Source: JABDPF01 sp036351055
GTDB taxonomy: Bacteria; Pseudomonadota; Gammaproteobacteria; Xanthomonadales; SZUA-36
Assembly: GCA_036351055.1 (NCBI GenBank)
Contig: JAZBOH010000155.1
Span: 46,211-110,210, forward strand
Direction of reading: 5' to 3'
DNA length: 64,000 nucleotides
The position numbers were made by a program, and so were the translations under genes. Below, piece by piece: positions 9,861 through 17,594 of the stretch. Numbering within the stretch: position 1 is the stretch's first letter; every line of letters begins with the position of its first letter. The notes beneath the pieces are model-generated. The model saw nothing but the letters and a program-made list of their open reading frames with translations, was not told where the DNA came from and made no database searches.

Positions 9861-11093
9861 ATGGAATACCGGGTTTACCTGGTCGGTGGAGCCGTTCGTG
9901 ACGAATTGCTGGGACTGGTTCCCCGGGAAAAAGACTGGGTGGTCGTGGGCGGCCGGGCGGAAGACCTGCTGGACCAGGGCTACCGCCAGGTAGGCGCCTC
10001 CTTCCCGGTTTTTCTGCACCCGGAAACGTCCGAGGAATATGCGTTGGCACGACGGGAACGCAAGGATGGACACGGCTACCACGGCTTCACGGTTGAGTTT
10101 CACCCCGGGGTCTCGCTGGAAGAAGACCTGCTGCGGCGTGACCTGACCATGAACGCCATGGCCCGGGACGAAAGTGGTCTTATCATCGATCCCTACGGCG
10201 GCCGTAAGGACCTGGAAAACCGCGTCCTGCGGCACGTCTCTCCGGCCTTTCGCGAGGACCCCTTAAGAGTGCTGCGGGTCGCGCGTTTCGCAGCACGCCT
10301 GGCGCCACTGGGCTTTACGGTGCACCCGTCGACCATGCAGTTGATGCGGGAAATGACCGCATCGGGCGAACTCGGGCACCTGGTGCCGGAACGTGTCTGG
10401 ACTGAGATCGCGGGCGCCATGGCTTCCGCCCGACCCGGTGCATTCGTCGACGTATTGCATGAATGCGGAGCGCTCCAGGTATTGATGCCTGAAGTCGATG
10501 CCTTGTTTGGCGTTCCCCAGCCGGAGAAATACCATCCGGAAATCGATACCGGCCTTCACGTCACCATGGCGATGAACCTGGCCGCGCGATCCGGTTGGGC
10601 GCCGGAGGTCGTGTTTGCCCTGCTGGTCCATGATGTGGGCAAGGGCCTCACGCCACGCGAGGAATGGCCATCCCATATCCGCCACGAGCAACGGGGGGTG
10701 CCGCTGGCGCGGCGGATCTGTGAACGGTTCCGGGCTCCTCTCGCCTGGTCTGGGCTGGCCCTGAAAGTGACCGGTCTGCACTTGCGCTGCCACCGCGTCG
10801 GTGAGATGAAGCCGGCCAGGAAACTGAAACTGATTGAGGACGCAGACCTGCTGCGCCGGCCGGAGCAACTGGGCAACTTCCTGCATGCCTGCGAAGGCGA
10901 CTACCGTGGGCGTGGTGGTTTTGAAGACCGCGATTATCCGCAGGCAGAAATCCTGGAAGCTGCGCTACGGGCGGCCCAGGCGGTGCGTGCAGCCGACCTC
11001 GACACGGAGGGCCTCAAAGGCAGCCAGATCGGCAACAGGCTCCGGCAGGCCCGAATTGATGCTATAGCCGGTAGCGCAGGTCGCGCAGGCTGA
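9861..11093 (+). CDS. cca: CCA-adding enzyme with HD domain (multifunctional CCA protein)
   Basis: The 410-residue class II tRNA nucleotidyltransferase adds or repairs the 3' CCA end of tRNAs. The head domain carries GGAVRDELLG (residues 9-18) and the catalytic carboxylates in EKDW (E23, D25), followed by RRDLTMNAMA and the nucleotide-selecting region around REDPLRVLRVARF. A C-terminal HD domain (HVTMAMNLAA, LVHDVGKG, HIRHEQRG) matches the phosphohydrolase half of the gammaproteobacterial multifunctional enzyme. It starts directly after the NDUFA9-like gene. Its end overlaps the convergent MidA-like gene by 32 nt. Confidence 0.95.
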   Translation: MEYRVYLVGGAVRDELLGLVPREKDWVVVGGRAEDLLDQGYRQVGASFPVFLHPETSEEYALARRERKDGHGYHGFTVEFHPGVSLEEDLLRRDLTMNAMARDESGLIIDPYGGRKDLENRVLRHVSPAFREDPLRVLRVARFAARLAPLGFTVHPSTMQLMREMTASGELGHLVPERVWTEIAGAMASARPGAFVDVLHECGALQVLMPEVDALFGVPQPEKYHPEIDTGLHVTMAMNLAARSGWAPEVVFALLVHDVGKGLTPREEWPSHIRHEQRGVPLARRICERFRAPLAWSGLALKVTGLHLRCHRVGEMKPARKLKLIEDADLLRRPEQLGNFLHACEGDYRGRGGFEDRDYPQAEILEAALRAAQAVRAADLDTEGLKGSQIGNRLRQARIDAIAGSAGRAG

Positions 11094-12234
11094 AACCGGC
11101 GGGTTCCCGGTCCAGTTCACGCCCCAGCCCCATGACCTGGAAGCGTTCACCCATCATGCCCGGCATGGTCAGTTGCCGGACCTCGTTGTTCAGGGCCAGA
11201 CCGCCGTCGCTGCTTTTGTCCACTTTGTCCTGCAGGATTCTTTCGAGACCACAAGCCAGCAGGAACATCGACTGGCTGGTATAACCTTCCACTTCCAGGC
11301 CGCAGGCATCGGCTGCCTCGGCCAGGGCGGTGAAATCGACCCAGGACGTGATGTCCTGCAGGCCGGGCCAGAAAAACGGGTCGTCGTGCGCCTGGTGGCG
11401 GTAGTGGCACATCAGGGTGCCGTTACAACGTTCTGGCAGGTAGAACTCGCTGCGCGGGTATCCGTAGTCAATAAAAAGTGCCAGGCCCTGAACGAGGTTG
11501 TCCGTCAAGGCATGCAGCCAGGCCGGCAACTGAGCCTGTATTTCCGAGCAATAGGCATCCGCGAACACCTTGCCTGTATCGGATTCCAAGTGCCGGACAG
11601 CGGCCTCCAGTTCCGGTGCCGCGGGAGTCGTTGTCCAGTCGAAACCGGTTTCAGAATCCGAGACACAAACTTGTTCGACACGCCCCTTGGAAACCCGGAA
11701 GCGTTCGGCCGCGAGCGCGTCGATGACCTCGTTGGCGATCAGTAAGCCCCGCCATTGCTCCACCGGCGGCTCGTCCAGCCAGGTGACGCGGTCAAGCCAG
11801 GCGGGCGCCTGCTCTGCAATCATTTCCCGCTGCACCTGCCGGAGGTCGGCACTTCGCTCCAGGATCAGGTAGCGGTCCGGCGCTTTTTCCGGCTTGACCT
11901 GGCGCAGGAAATCCGCAGCCAGGCGCCCGCTTCCGGCGCCTACCTCGAGGACCGCGTAGCGGCCCAATCGGCTTCCGGTTTCTTCAGCCTGCGCGGCGAG
12001 GCAGGCGGCAAACAGTGAGCCCAGTTCGGGCGAGGTGACAAAATCGCCGGACCGGCCCAGCTTGTGCAGCCCGGCGGAGTAATAACCCAGGCCGGGTTCG
12101 TACAGCGCCATTTCCATGTAGCGCGAAAACGGAATCGAGCCGGTTTCACGGATCGCCTCACGGATACGGGTGCTCAATTTCTTGCTGTGCTGCTTGAGCT
12201 CGCCGGGGGGTTCGGGCAGGATGTTGCGGGACAT
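11062..12234 (-). CDS. MidA/NDUFAF7-type SAM-dependent methyltransferase
   Basis: A DUF185-family methyltransferase of 390 residues. The family start region ISFSRYMEMALYEPGLGYY is well matched here by IPFSRYMEMALYEPGLGYY, followed by GDFVTSPELGSLF and the SAM-binding loop VLEVGAGSGRLA. LLIANEVIDALA and LFIDYGYPRSEFY are further family blocks. In mitochondria the homologue NDUFAF7 dimethylates an Arg of the complex I subunit NDUFS2; the role of the bacterial proteins is mostly untested. The frame is open further upstream, but the ATG at 12234 (MSRNILPEPP) fits the family and leaves room for the divergent pteridine reductase promoter. Confidence 0.87.
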   Translation of the reverse strand: MSRNILPEPPGELKQHSKKLSTRIREAIRETGSIPFSRYMEMALYEPGLGYYSAGLHKLGRSGDFVTSPELGSLFAACLAAQAEETGSRLGRYAVLEVGAGSGRLAADFLRQVKPEKAPDRYLILERSADLRQVQREMIAEQAPAWLDRVTWLDEPPVEQWRGLLIANEVIDALAAERFRVSKGRVEQVCVSDSETGFDWTTTPAAPELEAAVRHLESDTGKVFADAYCSEIQAQLPAWLHALTDNLVQGLALFIDYGYPRSEFYLPERCNGTLMCHYRHQAHDDPFFWPGLQDITSWVDFTALAEAADACGLEVEGYTSQSMFLLACGLERILQDKVDKSSDGGLALNNEVRQLTMPGMMGERFQVMGLGRELDREPAGFSLRDLRYRL

Positions 12235-12263
12235 GGCCACAAGTTTGTTGGAGCCTTCATAAC

Positions 12264-13001
12264 ATGTCCAGTAGAAAAACCGCATTGGTTACCGGGGCCG
12301 CCGCCCGCATTGGCGCCTGTATCGCCGAGACCCTGCATCGCCGGGGCTGTGATGTCCTGTTGCACTGCAATTCCAGTCTCGCCCGGGCCAAGGGCCTGGC
12401 GGAAAAACTCAATGACAGCCGTGCCGGCAGCGCGGTCGTTGCATCTGCGGACCTGTCCTCCCCGCAGGGCATCGAATCGCTTTCCGCTGCCTTCCGATCC
12501 TCGTTCAGCCGCCTCGATGTCTTGGTCAATAATGCGTCCCGCTTTTACCCGACCCGGGTAGGTGAAACCCTGGCCTGGCAATGGGACGACCTGGTCAACA
12601 GCAACCTGCGCGGGCCGTACTTCCTGGTGCAGGCGCTGCTGCCGGAATTGAAAACAGCCGGTGCCTCGATCGTCAATATCATCGACATCCACGCGGACCG
12701 GCCCATGCCGAACCACGGGGTGTACTGCATTACCAAGGCAGGCCTGGCGATGATGACCCGCTCCATGGCTTCCGAACTGGGCCCCGCGATACGTGTCAAC
12801 GGGGTTTCTCCCGGCGCGATCCTGTGGCCCGAGCACGAAATGAACGACGCGGAACGCCAGTCGATCCTGGACCGCACGGTCATGGGCCGGGCGGGTGAAG
12901 CCCTCGACATCGCCTCCGCCGTGGCCTACCTGTCCCTCGATGCCCCCTACGTCACCGGCCAGATCCTCGCCGTGGACGGCGGCCGCTCCCTCAACATCTA
13001 A
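12264..13001 (+). CDS. Pteridine reductase (PTR1/FolM-like SDR)
   Basis: A classical SDR of 245 residues with the cofactor loop TGAAARIG at 10-17 and LVNNAS at 87-92. The catalytic layout is D141, Y154 and K158 (NIIDIHADRP then VYCITKAG). The Asp-12-Tyr-3-Lys spacing is that of pteridine reductase PTR1, where Asp replaces the usual SDR Ser. PTR1/FolM enzymes reduce dihydropterins, including dihydrofolate or dihydromonapterin, with NADPH. The convergent neighbours folK and folB make a folate or pterin role likely. An arginine after the cofactor loop (ARIG) is typical of these enzymes. It is monocistronic and followed by two hairpins. Confidence 0.85.
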   Translation: MSSRKTALVTGAAARIGACIAETLHRRGCDVLLHCNSSLARAKGLAEKLNDSRAGSAVVASADLSSPQGIESLSAAFRSSFSRLDVLVNNASRFYPTRVGETLAWQWDDLVNSNLRGPYFLVQALLPELKTAGASIVNIIDIHADRPMPNHGVYCITKAGLAMMTRSMASELGPAIRVNGVSPGAILWPEHEMNDAERQSILDRTVMGRAGEALDIASAVAYLSLDAPYVTGQILAVDGGRSLNI

Positions 13002-13023
13002 GACCAAACAAAAGGGGCCAAAC

Positions 13024-13073
13024 AAAAGGGGCCGGATACATTTTTCGCCAATAAATGTATCCGGCCCCTTTTT
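13024..13073 (+). repeat. Hairpin repeat, copy 1 (possible bidirectional terminator)
   Basis: A perfect 20-bp inverted repeat (13024-13043 against 13053-13072) encloses the 9-nt loop TTCGCCAAT. The arm contains GGGGCCGGATAC and the right arm runs into TTTTT, so it could terminate the pteridine reductase transcript. A truncated direct copy of the first bases (AAACAAAAGGGGCC) immediately precedes it. The same loop and outer stem recur at 13168-13216 with a different inner stem. It resembles small non-autonomous REP/MITE-like elements rather than an ordinary terminator. Confidence 0.8.
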
Positions 13074-13167
13074 CAAAAATGCACCAGCTGCATCAGCCAG
13101 AGTTCACCTGGCGCTGTTGTGGCGGGCGTTTCAGCGTGTATCACGGCAAATAGCGATCAGCACCAAT

Positions 13168-13216
13168 AAAAGGTACCGGATACCTTTTTCGCCAATAAAT
13201 GTATCCGGTACCATTT
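13168..13216 (+). repeat. Hairpin repeat, copy 2, with covarying stem
   Basis: An 18/20 matched inverted repeat (13168-13187 against 13197-13216) with the same 9-nt loop TTCGCCAAT as the copy at 13024. The core GGGGCC/GGCCCC of copy 1 is GGTACC/GGTACC here, so both sides changed together. It lies between the pteridine reductase and folK, in about 260 nt that hold no other recognisable gene. The conserved loop points to a mobile or structured repeat family. Confidence 0.75.
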
Positions 13217-13262
13217 ACGTGGGGCTGCGGACTTGGGGCAATGGTCGCGGCTGGAGTCGCTC

Positions 13263-13763
13263 TTACAAAGTAATCGGCTTCAGGGTGGCTTGTGAGTCCG
13301 GGAAACGGGTCCAGAGTTCGCTCATGGTGATGCATTCTGTGGGGTGGAGCAGGTCCGGGGCCAGGTCGGCCAGGGGTTTGAGGACGTGGGCGCAGTCCAG
13401 GATTTCCTTGCGGGGGATCTCCAGTTGCGGGCTCAGCAGGTACAGATCGTCGTACAACAGGATGTCCACGTCCAGGGTACGGCTGGACCAGCGGGGGGCG
13501 TTGCGGTTGCGTCCGTGCTCGTTTTCGAGTTTGAACAGGTGGTGCTTGAGTTCAATGGGCTGCATGGAAGTACCCACTCGGGCAACCAGGTTGAGAAAGT
13601 CACCGCCTTCGAAACCAACGGCCGGGCACTCGTAGACAGTCGAGAAGGCCGCGTCGTCGAACGTTTCCGTGAGGGAGCGCATGGCCGAGAGGATATTTGC
13701 CCGGGCATCGATATTGCTGCCCAGGCCGAGGTAGGCCCTATGCACCCCGGCTGGCCTCACCAC
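13263..13763 (-). CDS. folK: 2-amino-4-hydroxy-6-hydroxymethyldihydropteridine pyrophosphokinase (HPPK)
   Basis: This 166-residue enzyme transfers pyrophosphate from ATP to 6-hydroxymethyl-7,8-dihydropterin in folate biosynthesis. The signatures are AYLGLGSNI near residue 10 and the pterin/ATP-binding block ENEHGRNRNAPRWSSRTLD with DVDILLYDD, whose aspartates bind Mg2+. The N terminus overlaps the end of folB by 26 nt, implying translational coupling in the tsaD-folB-folK unit. The gene converges on the pteridine reductase across the hairpin repeats. Confidence 0.94.
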   Translation of the reverse strand: MVRPAGVHRAYLGLGSNIDARANILSAMRSLTETFDDAAFSTVYECPAVGFEGGDFLNLVARVGTSMQPIELKHHLFKLENEHGRNRNAPRWSSRTLDVDILLYDDLYLLSPQLEIPRKEILDCAHVLKPLADLAPDLLHPTECITMSELWTRFPDSQATLKPITL

Positions 13764-14103
13764 GCTCGATAATCACCCCGACTGCGCTGGAACCACGCAC
13801 CGCGCCGGGTTTGCTGAGTTTCAGTCTCAGGTGATCGACCGGGAACTCGGCCAACACGATTTCCGCGCACTTTTCGGCCAGGGTTTCGACCAACTGGAAT
13901 TCGCTGCGTTCGACAAACCGGATCAGGCGTTTCGCAACCGCCTTGTAGTCCAGGGTGTCATCGATGGAGTCCGTTGCCGCGGCCTTGCGGATATCAAAAT
14001 CCATCTCCAGGTCCAGGCTCACAGCCTGGCGGATATCTCGCTCCCAGTCGAAAATGCCGATAACGGTTTCAATCGTCAGGTTTTCGATGAATACGCGGTC
14101 CAT
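13738..14103 (-). CDS. folB: Dihydroneopterin aldolase
   Basis: A 121-residue protein of the tunnelling-fold FolB family, the usual length. It converts 7,8-dihydroneopterin into 6-hydroxymethyl-7,8-dihydropterin and glycolaldehyde, the step directly before FolK. The start MDRVFIENLTIETVIGIFDW is typical, with the pterin-binding Glu in GIFDWER. LVETLAEKCAE and the catalytic Lys in LSKPGAVRG complete the pattern. It sits between tsaD (10 nt upstream) and folK (26 nt overlap) on the minus strand. Confidence 0.93.
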   Translation of the reverse strand: MDRVFIENLTIETVIGIFDWERDIRQAVSLDLEMDFDIRKAAATDSIDDTLDYKAVAKRLIRFVERSEFQLVETLAEKCAEIVLAEFPVDHLRLKLSKPGAVRGSSAVGVIIERGEASRGA

Positions 14104-14113
14104 TGCCGTCCGC

Positions 14114-15130
14114 TCAGTGCAGCCCGGCCAGTTCTTTCATCGGCCAGCGCGGTTTTGCGCGGATGATCTCAGGCTCGACCTGGCCTGCCATCAGCCGGTG
14201 GTAACCCGCGTAAGCGATCATCGCACCGTTGACGGTGCAAAACTCGATTCTCGGGTAAGAAACGCCCCAGCCGTATTTTTTGCCCGCCGCGGAGAGTGAC
14301 TCACGCAACATCCGGTTGGCGCCCACGCCACCGGCGATGACCAGTTGCTTGCAGCGTGTCTGCTGCATCGCGCGCCGGCACTTGATGACCAGGGTTTCGA
14401 CCACGGCTTTCTGAAAACCGGCCGCGATGTCCTCGCGTGCCCCGGGCTCTTCCCTGTGTGTGTTGTACAGGTTCCGGGTATGGGTCTTGAGCCCGCTGAA
14501 ACTGAACTCCAGGCCGGGACGGTCGGTCATTGGCCGGGGGAAGCGGTACTTGTCAGGGTCGCCTTTCTCGGCTGCCCTGGCCAGCACGGGGCCACCGGGG
14601 TAGCCCAGCCCGAGCAGCTTGGCGGTTTTGTCGAAGGCTTCACCCGCGGCGTCGTCGAGGGTTTCGCCCAGCACCTTGTAGGAGCCGATCTCGGCGACTT
14701 CCACCAGCATGGAGTGCCCGCCGGAGACCAGCAGGGCCACAAATGGAAATTCTGGCGGGTCCGCTTCCAGCAAGGGGGCCAGCAAGTGCCCTTCCATGTG
14801 GTGTACAGCGATGGCAGGTACGCCCAGGGACAAGGCCATGGCGCGCCCGGCCGCGGCGCCGACCAGCAGGGCGCCGACCAACCCCGGCCCCACGGTGTAG
14901 GCCACCGCATCGATATCGCAGCGTTGACAATCGGCTTTCTTGAGGCATTCGTCCAGCAGTGGGACCAGCTTCCGCACGTGGTCACGCGATGCGATTTCCG
15001 GAACCACTCCGCCGTACTCGGCGTGCACATGCGCCTGTGAATACAGCGCATGCGCCAACAGACCCTTGTCGCCGTCGTACACGGCAACGCCGGTTTCATC
15101 GCATGATGTTTCGATTCCCAGTACTCGCAT
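14114..15130 (-). CDS. tsaD: tRNA N6-adenosine threonylcarbamoyltransferase TsaD
   Basis: The 338-residue protein transfers the threonylcarbamoyl group to A37 of ANN-decoding tRNAs, together with TsaB, TsaE and TsaC. It begins with MRVLGIETSCDETGVAV. The metal-binding HHMEGH (H-x3-H) lies near residue 110, and VSGGHS and GGVGANRMLR form the ATP-binding ASKHA core. The start at 15130 is chosen because the family begins exactly here, although the frame extends 12 codons upstream. It leads the tsaD-folB-folK unit. Commonly tsaD is divergent from rpsU; here ggt is inserted between them. Confidence 0.95.
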   Translation of the reverse strand: MRVLGIETSCDETGVAVYDGDKGLLAHALYSQAHVHAEYGGVVPEIASRDHVRKLVPLLDECLKKADCQRCDIDAVAYTVGPGLVGALLVGAAAGRAMALSLGVPAIAVHHMEGHLLAPLLEADPPEFPFVALLVSGGHSMLVEVAEIGSYKVLGETLDDAAGEAFDKTAKLLGLGYPGGPVLARAAEKGDPDKYRFPRPMTDRPGLEFSFSGLKTHTRNLYNTHREEPGAREDIAAGFQKAVVETLVIKCRRAMQQTRCKQLVIAGGVGANRMLRESLSAAGKKYGWGVSYPRIEFCTVNGAMIAYAGYHRLMAGQVEPEIIRAKPRWPMKELAGLH

Positions 15131-15218
15131 AGCGTCCTTTATAGGTGCACGGAGGCCGTACTGCAATACTTGCGGTGCAATCCGCTTGTGTTATCTTTCC
15201 GGCATCGGGTCCTGAGGC

Positions 15219-16799
15219 ATGGTTTTGGCTAAACAAATTGGCGTTGCCGCGTCCGGCAGCGCGGAAGTCACACAGACAGCGATCGACATCCTGCAAGCCG
15301 GGGGCAATGCCTTCGACGCGGTCCTGGGTGCCCTATGCACGGCCTCGATTGCCGAACCCCTGCTGGCCAGTCTTGGCGGCGGCGGTTTCCTGTTGGCGTT
15401 GCCGGATGGCCACAAGCCCCGGGTTTATGATTTCTTTTGCCAGACGCCGATGAAACACCGGCCATTGGAGGAAATCAGTTTCTTCCCCATCGTGGCTGAT
15501 TTCGGAACGGCCGAGCAGGAATTTCACGTTGGACTGGGATCCAGCGCGGTGCCTGGTGTGGTTGCGGGCATTTTTGAAGCGCACTCGGAACTGGGCCGGA
15601 TGCCGGTTGCCGAGATCATGGCCCCCGCCATGGAACTGGCTCGAAACGGCGTGGAAGTCGATGATTTTCACGCCTATGTGATCCGCATCCTGCGGTCCAT
15701 CATGTGCGCCACCCCCGAGTCCTTTGCCCTGTTCGAATCACCGGCAAAACCGGGTCAGTTGATTGGCAAGGGCGAAAGGCTGCGTAACCTGGATGCCGCT
15801 ACCGCCTTCGAGGCCCTGGTCAGCGAAGGACCGGACCTGTTTTACCGCGGTGAGTGGGCCAGCCGACTGGCTGCCGACTGCAGGGAAAAGGGCGGATTGA
15901 TCACGCTTGAAGACCTGGCCGCCTACCGCGTGCAGCGCCGCGAACCGGTGGTCTTCAATTACCGCGGCGCCAGGGTGGCGATCAATCCCCCGCCCTCTCC
16001 GGGAGGGTGCCTGGTTGCCTTCGCGCTGGGCGTCATGCATGACTGGGAATCCACCAGGGCCGAGTGGGGCAGCGAGGAGCACATGATGAACCTGCTGCGC
16101 GGCATGCGTGCGGCCAGCGTGGCCCGGCACACGTTCTCGATGGAAGACGGCTTGGACCGCGAGGTCATGGGCAGCCTGCTGGATGACAAAACCATTGGGG
16201 AATGGCAGCGTTCGCTTGACCTCCATTCCCTGTTCAGTCGCGGCACCACCCATATCAGCGTGGCGGATGCGGACGGCAATATCGCCAGCCTGACAGCCTC
16301 CAATGGTGAAGGTTGTTCCTACGTTTTGCCCGGCACCGGCATCATGCTGAACAACATGTTGGGCGAAGAAGACCTGCACCCGGCGGGGTTCAATTGCTGG
16401 AAAGAGGGTGTGCGGCTGGCGTCAATGATGTCGCCGGCCGTGGCGGAAAAGCCGGACGGCACACGTTTTGCGCTGGGGACGGGCGGCTCTAACCGTATCC
16501 GCAGCGCAATGACGCAGGTGCTGGTCAACCTGTTCGATTTCGGCATGAGCCCCCGTGAGGCCGTTGCCGCCCCGCGTATCCACCTCGAGGGTAAGCTGTT
16601 GAGCACGGAACCCGGCATCCCCGGGGCATCACTGGCGGCGCTGGACCATGCCGTGCCCTCCAGCCATCACTGGCCGGAACAGAACCTGTTTTTTGGCGGC
16701 GTGCATACGGTTTCCGTCGCCCATGGCGGGGTTTTTGACGGCGCCGGCGACCCCCGTCGTGGCGGTGTCATGGCCTTTGCCCGCAGCCAGGCGTCCTAG
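15219..16799 (+). CDS. ggt: Gamma-glutamyltransferase family protein
   Basis: A 526-residue N-terminal nucleophile hydrolase that transfers or hydrolyses gamma-glutamyl groups, for example of glutathione. The autocatalytic cleavage site and nucleophile are T343 in RGTTHISVADADGN, which separates a large and a small subunit. GGGGFLL near residue 50 and TASNGEGCSYVLPGTGIMLN and GTGGSNRIRSAM are family blocks. The start MVLAKQIGVAASGS lacks a signal peptide, unlike the periplasmic E. coli enzyme, so it may act in the cytoplasm. It is divergent from tsaD and precedes rpsU by about 110 nt. Confidence 0.87.
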   Translation: MVLAKQIGVAASGSAEVTQTAIDILQAGGNAFDAVLGALCTASIAEPLLASLGGGGFLLALPDGHKPRVYDFFCQTPMKHRPLEEISFFPIVADFGTAEQEFHVGLGSSAVPGVVAGIFEAHSELGRMPVAEIMAPAMELARNGVEVDDFHAYVIRILRSIMCATPESFALFESPAKPGQLIGKGERLRNLDAATAFEALVSEGPDLFYRGEWASRLAADCREKGGLITLEDLAAYRVQRREPVVFNYRGARVAINPPPSPGGCLVAFALGVMHDWESTRAEWGSEEHMMNLLRGMRAASVARHTFSMEDGLDREVMGSLLDDKTIGEWQRSLDLHSLFSRGTTHISVADADGNIASLTASNGEGCSYVLPGTGIMLNNMLGEEDLHPAGFNCWKEGVRLASMMSPAVAEKPDGTRFALGTGGSNRIRSAMTQVLVNLFDFGMSPREAVAAPRIHLEGKLLSTEPGIPGASLAALDHAVPSSHHWPEQNLFFGGVHTVSVAHGGVFDGAGDPRRGGVMAFARSQAS

Positions 16800-16823
16800 C
16801 TTGTAAAACGAAATCCAATTTCT

Positions 16824-16853
16824 TTGCACTTACATCATGACTCGGGGTAAAAT
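16824..16853 (+). promoter_or_regulatory. Sigma70-type promoter of the rpsU-yqeY-dnaG-rpoD operon
   Basis: TTGCAC at 16824-16829 and TAAAAT at 16848-16853 are separated by 18 nt, a good sigma70 match. They precede the rpsU ATG by about 55 nt. A short GCCGC/GCGGC hairpin (16874-16887) and an AGGAAG ribosome site follow in the leader. Confidence 0.6.
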
Positions 16854-16907
16854 ACACGGCTACTTACATCAACGCCGCTTTTGCGGCAAAAGGAAGAGTG
16901 ATTTTTA

Positions 16908-17123
16908 ATGCCGAGTGTCAAAGTTCGCGATAATGAGCCTTTTGAGTACGCACTGCGCCGCTTCAAGCGGTCATGCGAAAAAGCCGGTGTGCTGGCCGAA
17001 ACGCGCCGCCGTGAGTACTACGAAAAGCCCACGCAGGAGCGTAAGCGTAAAGCGGCAGCAGCCGTGAAGCGCAACATGCGCCGCCTGTCACGGGAAGTGG
17101 TTCGTCGCACCCGCCTTTATTAA
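16908..17123 (+). CDS. rpsU: 30S ribosomal protein S21
   Basis: At 71 residues it is the standard length for bS21, a small basic protein of the 30S platform near the anti-Shine-Dalgarno end of 16S rRNA. The protein begins MPSVKVRDNEPFEYALRRFK and ends in a basic tail VVRRTRLY. It is the first gene of the macromolecular synthesis operon. Its TAA shares one base with the yqeY ATG. Confidence 0.97.
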   Translation: MPSVKVRDNEPFEYALRRFKRSCEKAGVLAETRRREYYEKPTQERKRKAAAAVKRNMRRLSREVVRRTRLY

Positions 17124-17569
17124 TGTCCCTGAAAGTCCGTATCCAGGAAGATGTCAAGAATGCCATGCGCGCGCGGCAGCGCGAGCAACTGGCTGTCTTG
17201 CGCCTGGTAACGGCAGCGATCAAGCAAAAAGAGGTTGACGAACGTGTCGACCTCGATGACGAACAGGTGCTGGCTATCCTCGACAAGATGGTCAAGCAGC
17301 GCCGCGAGTCGCTCGAGCAGTTCCAGAAAGCCTGTCGTGATGACCTGGCGAAACAGGAAGTGTTTGAACTTGAATTGATCCAGGGTTATCTGCCCGAGCC
17401 GCTGGGGGAGGCGGAACTGGCTGCATTGATCAGTGCCACCGTATCTGAACTCGGCGCAAGCAGCATCCGGGACATGGGCCCCGTAATGAACGCTTTGCGT
17501 GGCCAGGTGCAGGGCCGGGCCGACATGAAAGCCGTCAGCCAGGCTGTCAAAACACAACTCATGTCTTGA
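17123..17569 (+). CDS. yqeY: GatB/YqeY domain protein
   Basis: A 148-residue YqeY family protein. It resembles the C-terminal tRNA-interacting domain of the GatB/E amidotransferases. It opens with KVRIQEDVKNAMRARQREQL and has IQGYLPEPLGEAEL and GPVMNALRGQVQGRADMK, all typical. The precise function is unknown, but the gene is very commonly embedded between rpsU and dnaG, as here (TAATG overlap with rpsU). Confidence 0.92.
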   Translation: MSLKVRIQEDVKNAMRARQREQLAVLRLVTAAIKQKEVDERVDLDDEQVLAILDKMVKQRRESLEQFQKACRDDLAKQEVFELELIQGYLPEPLGEAELAALISATVSELGASSIRDMGPVMNALRGQVQGRADMKAVSQAVKTQLMS

Positions 17570-17594
17570 GCACGTGACGGGACACTAGTCCACG

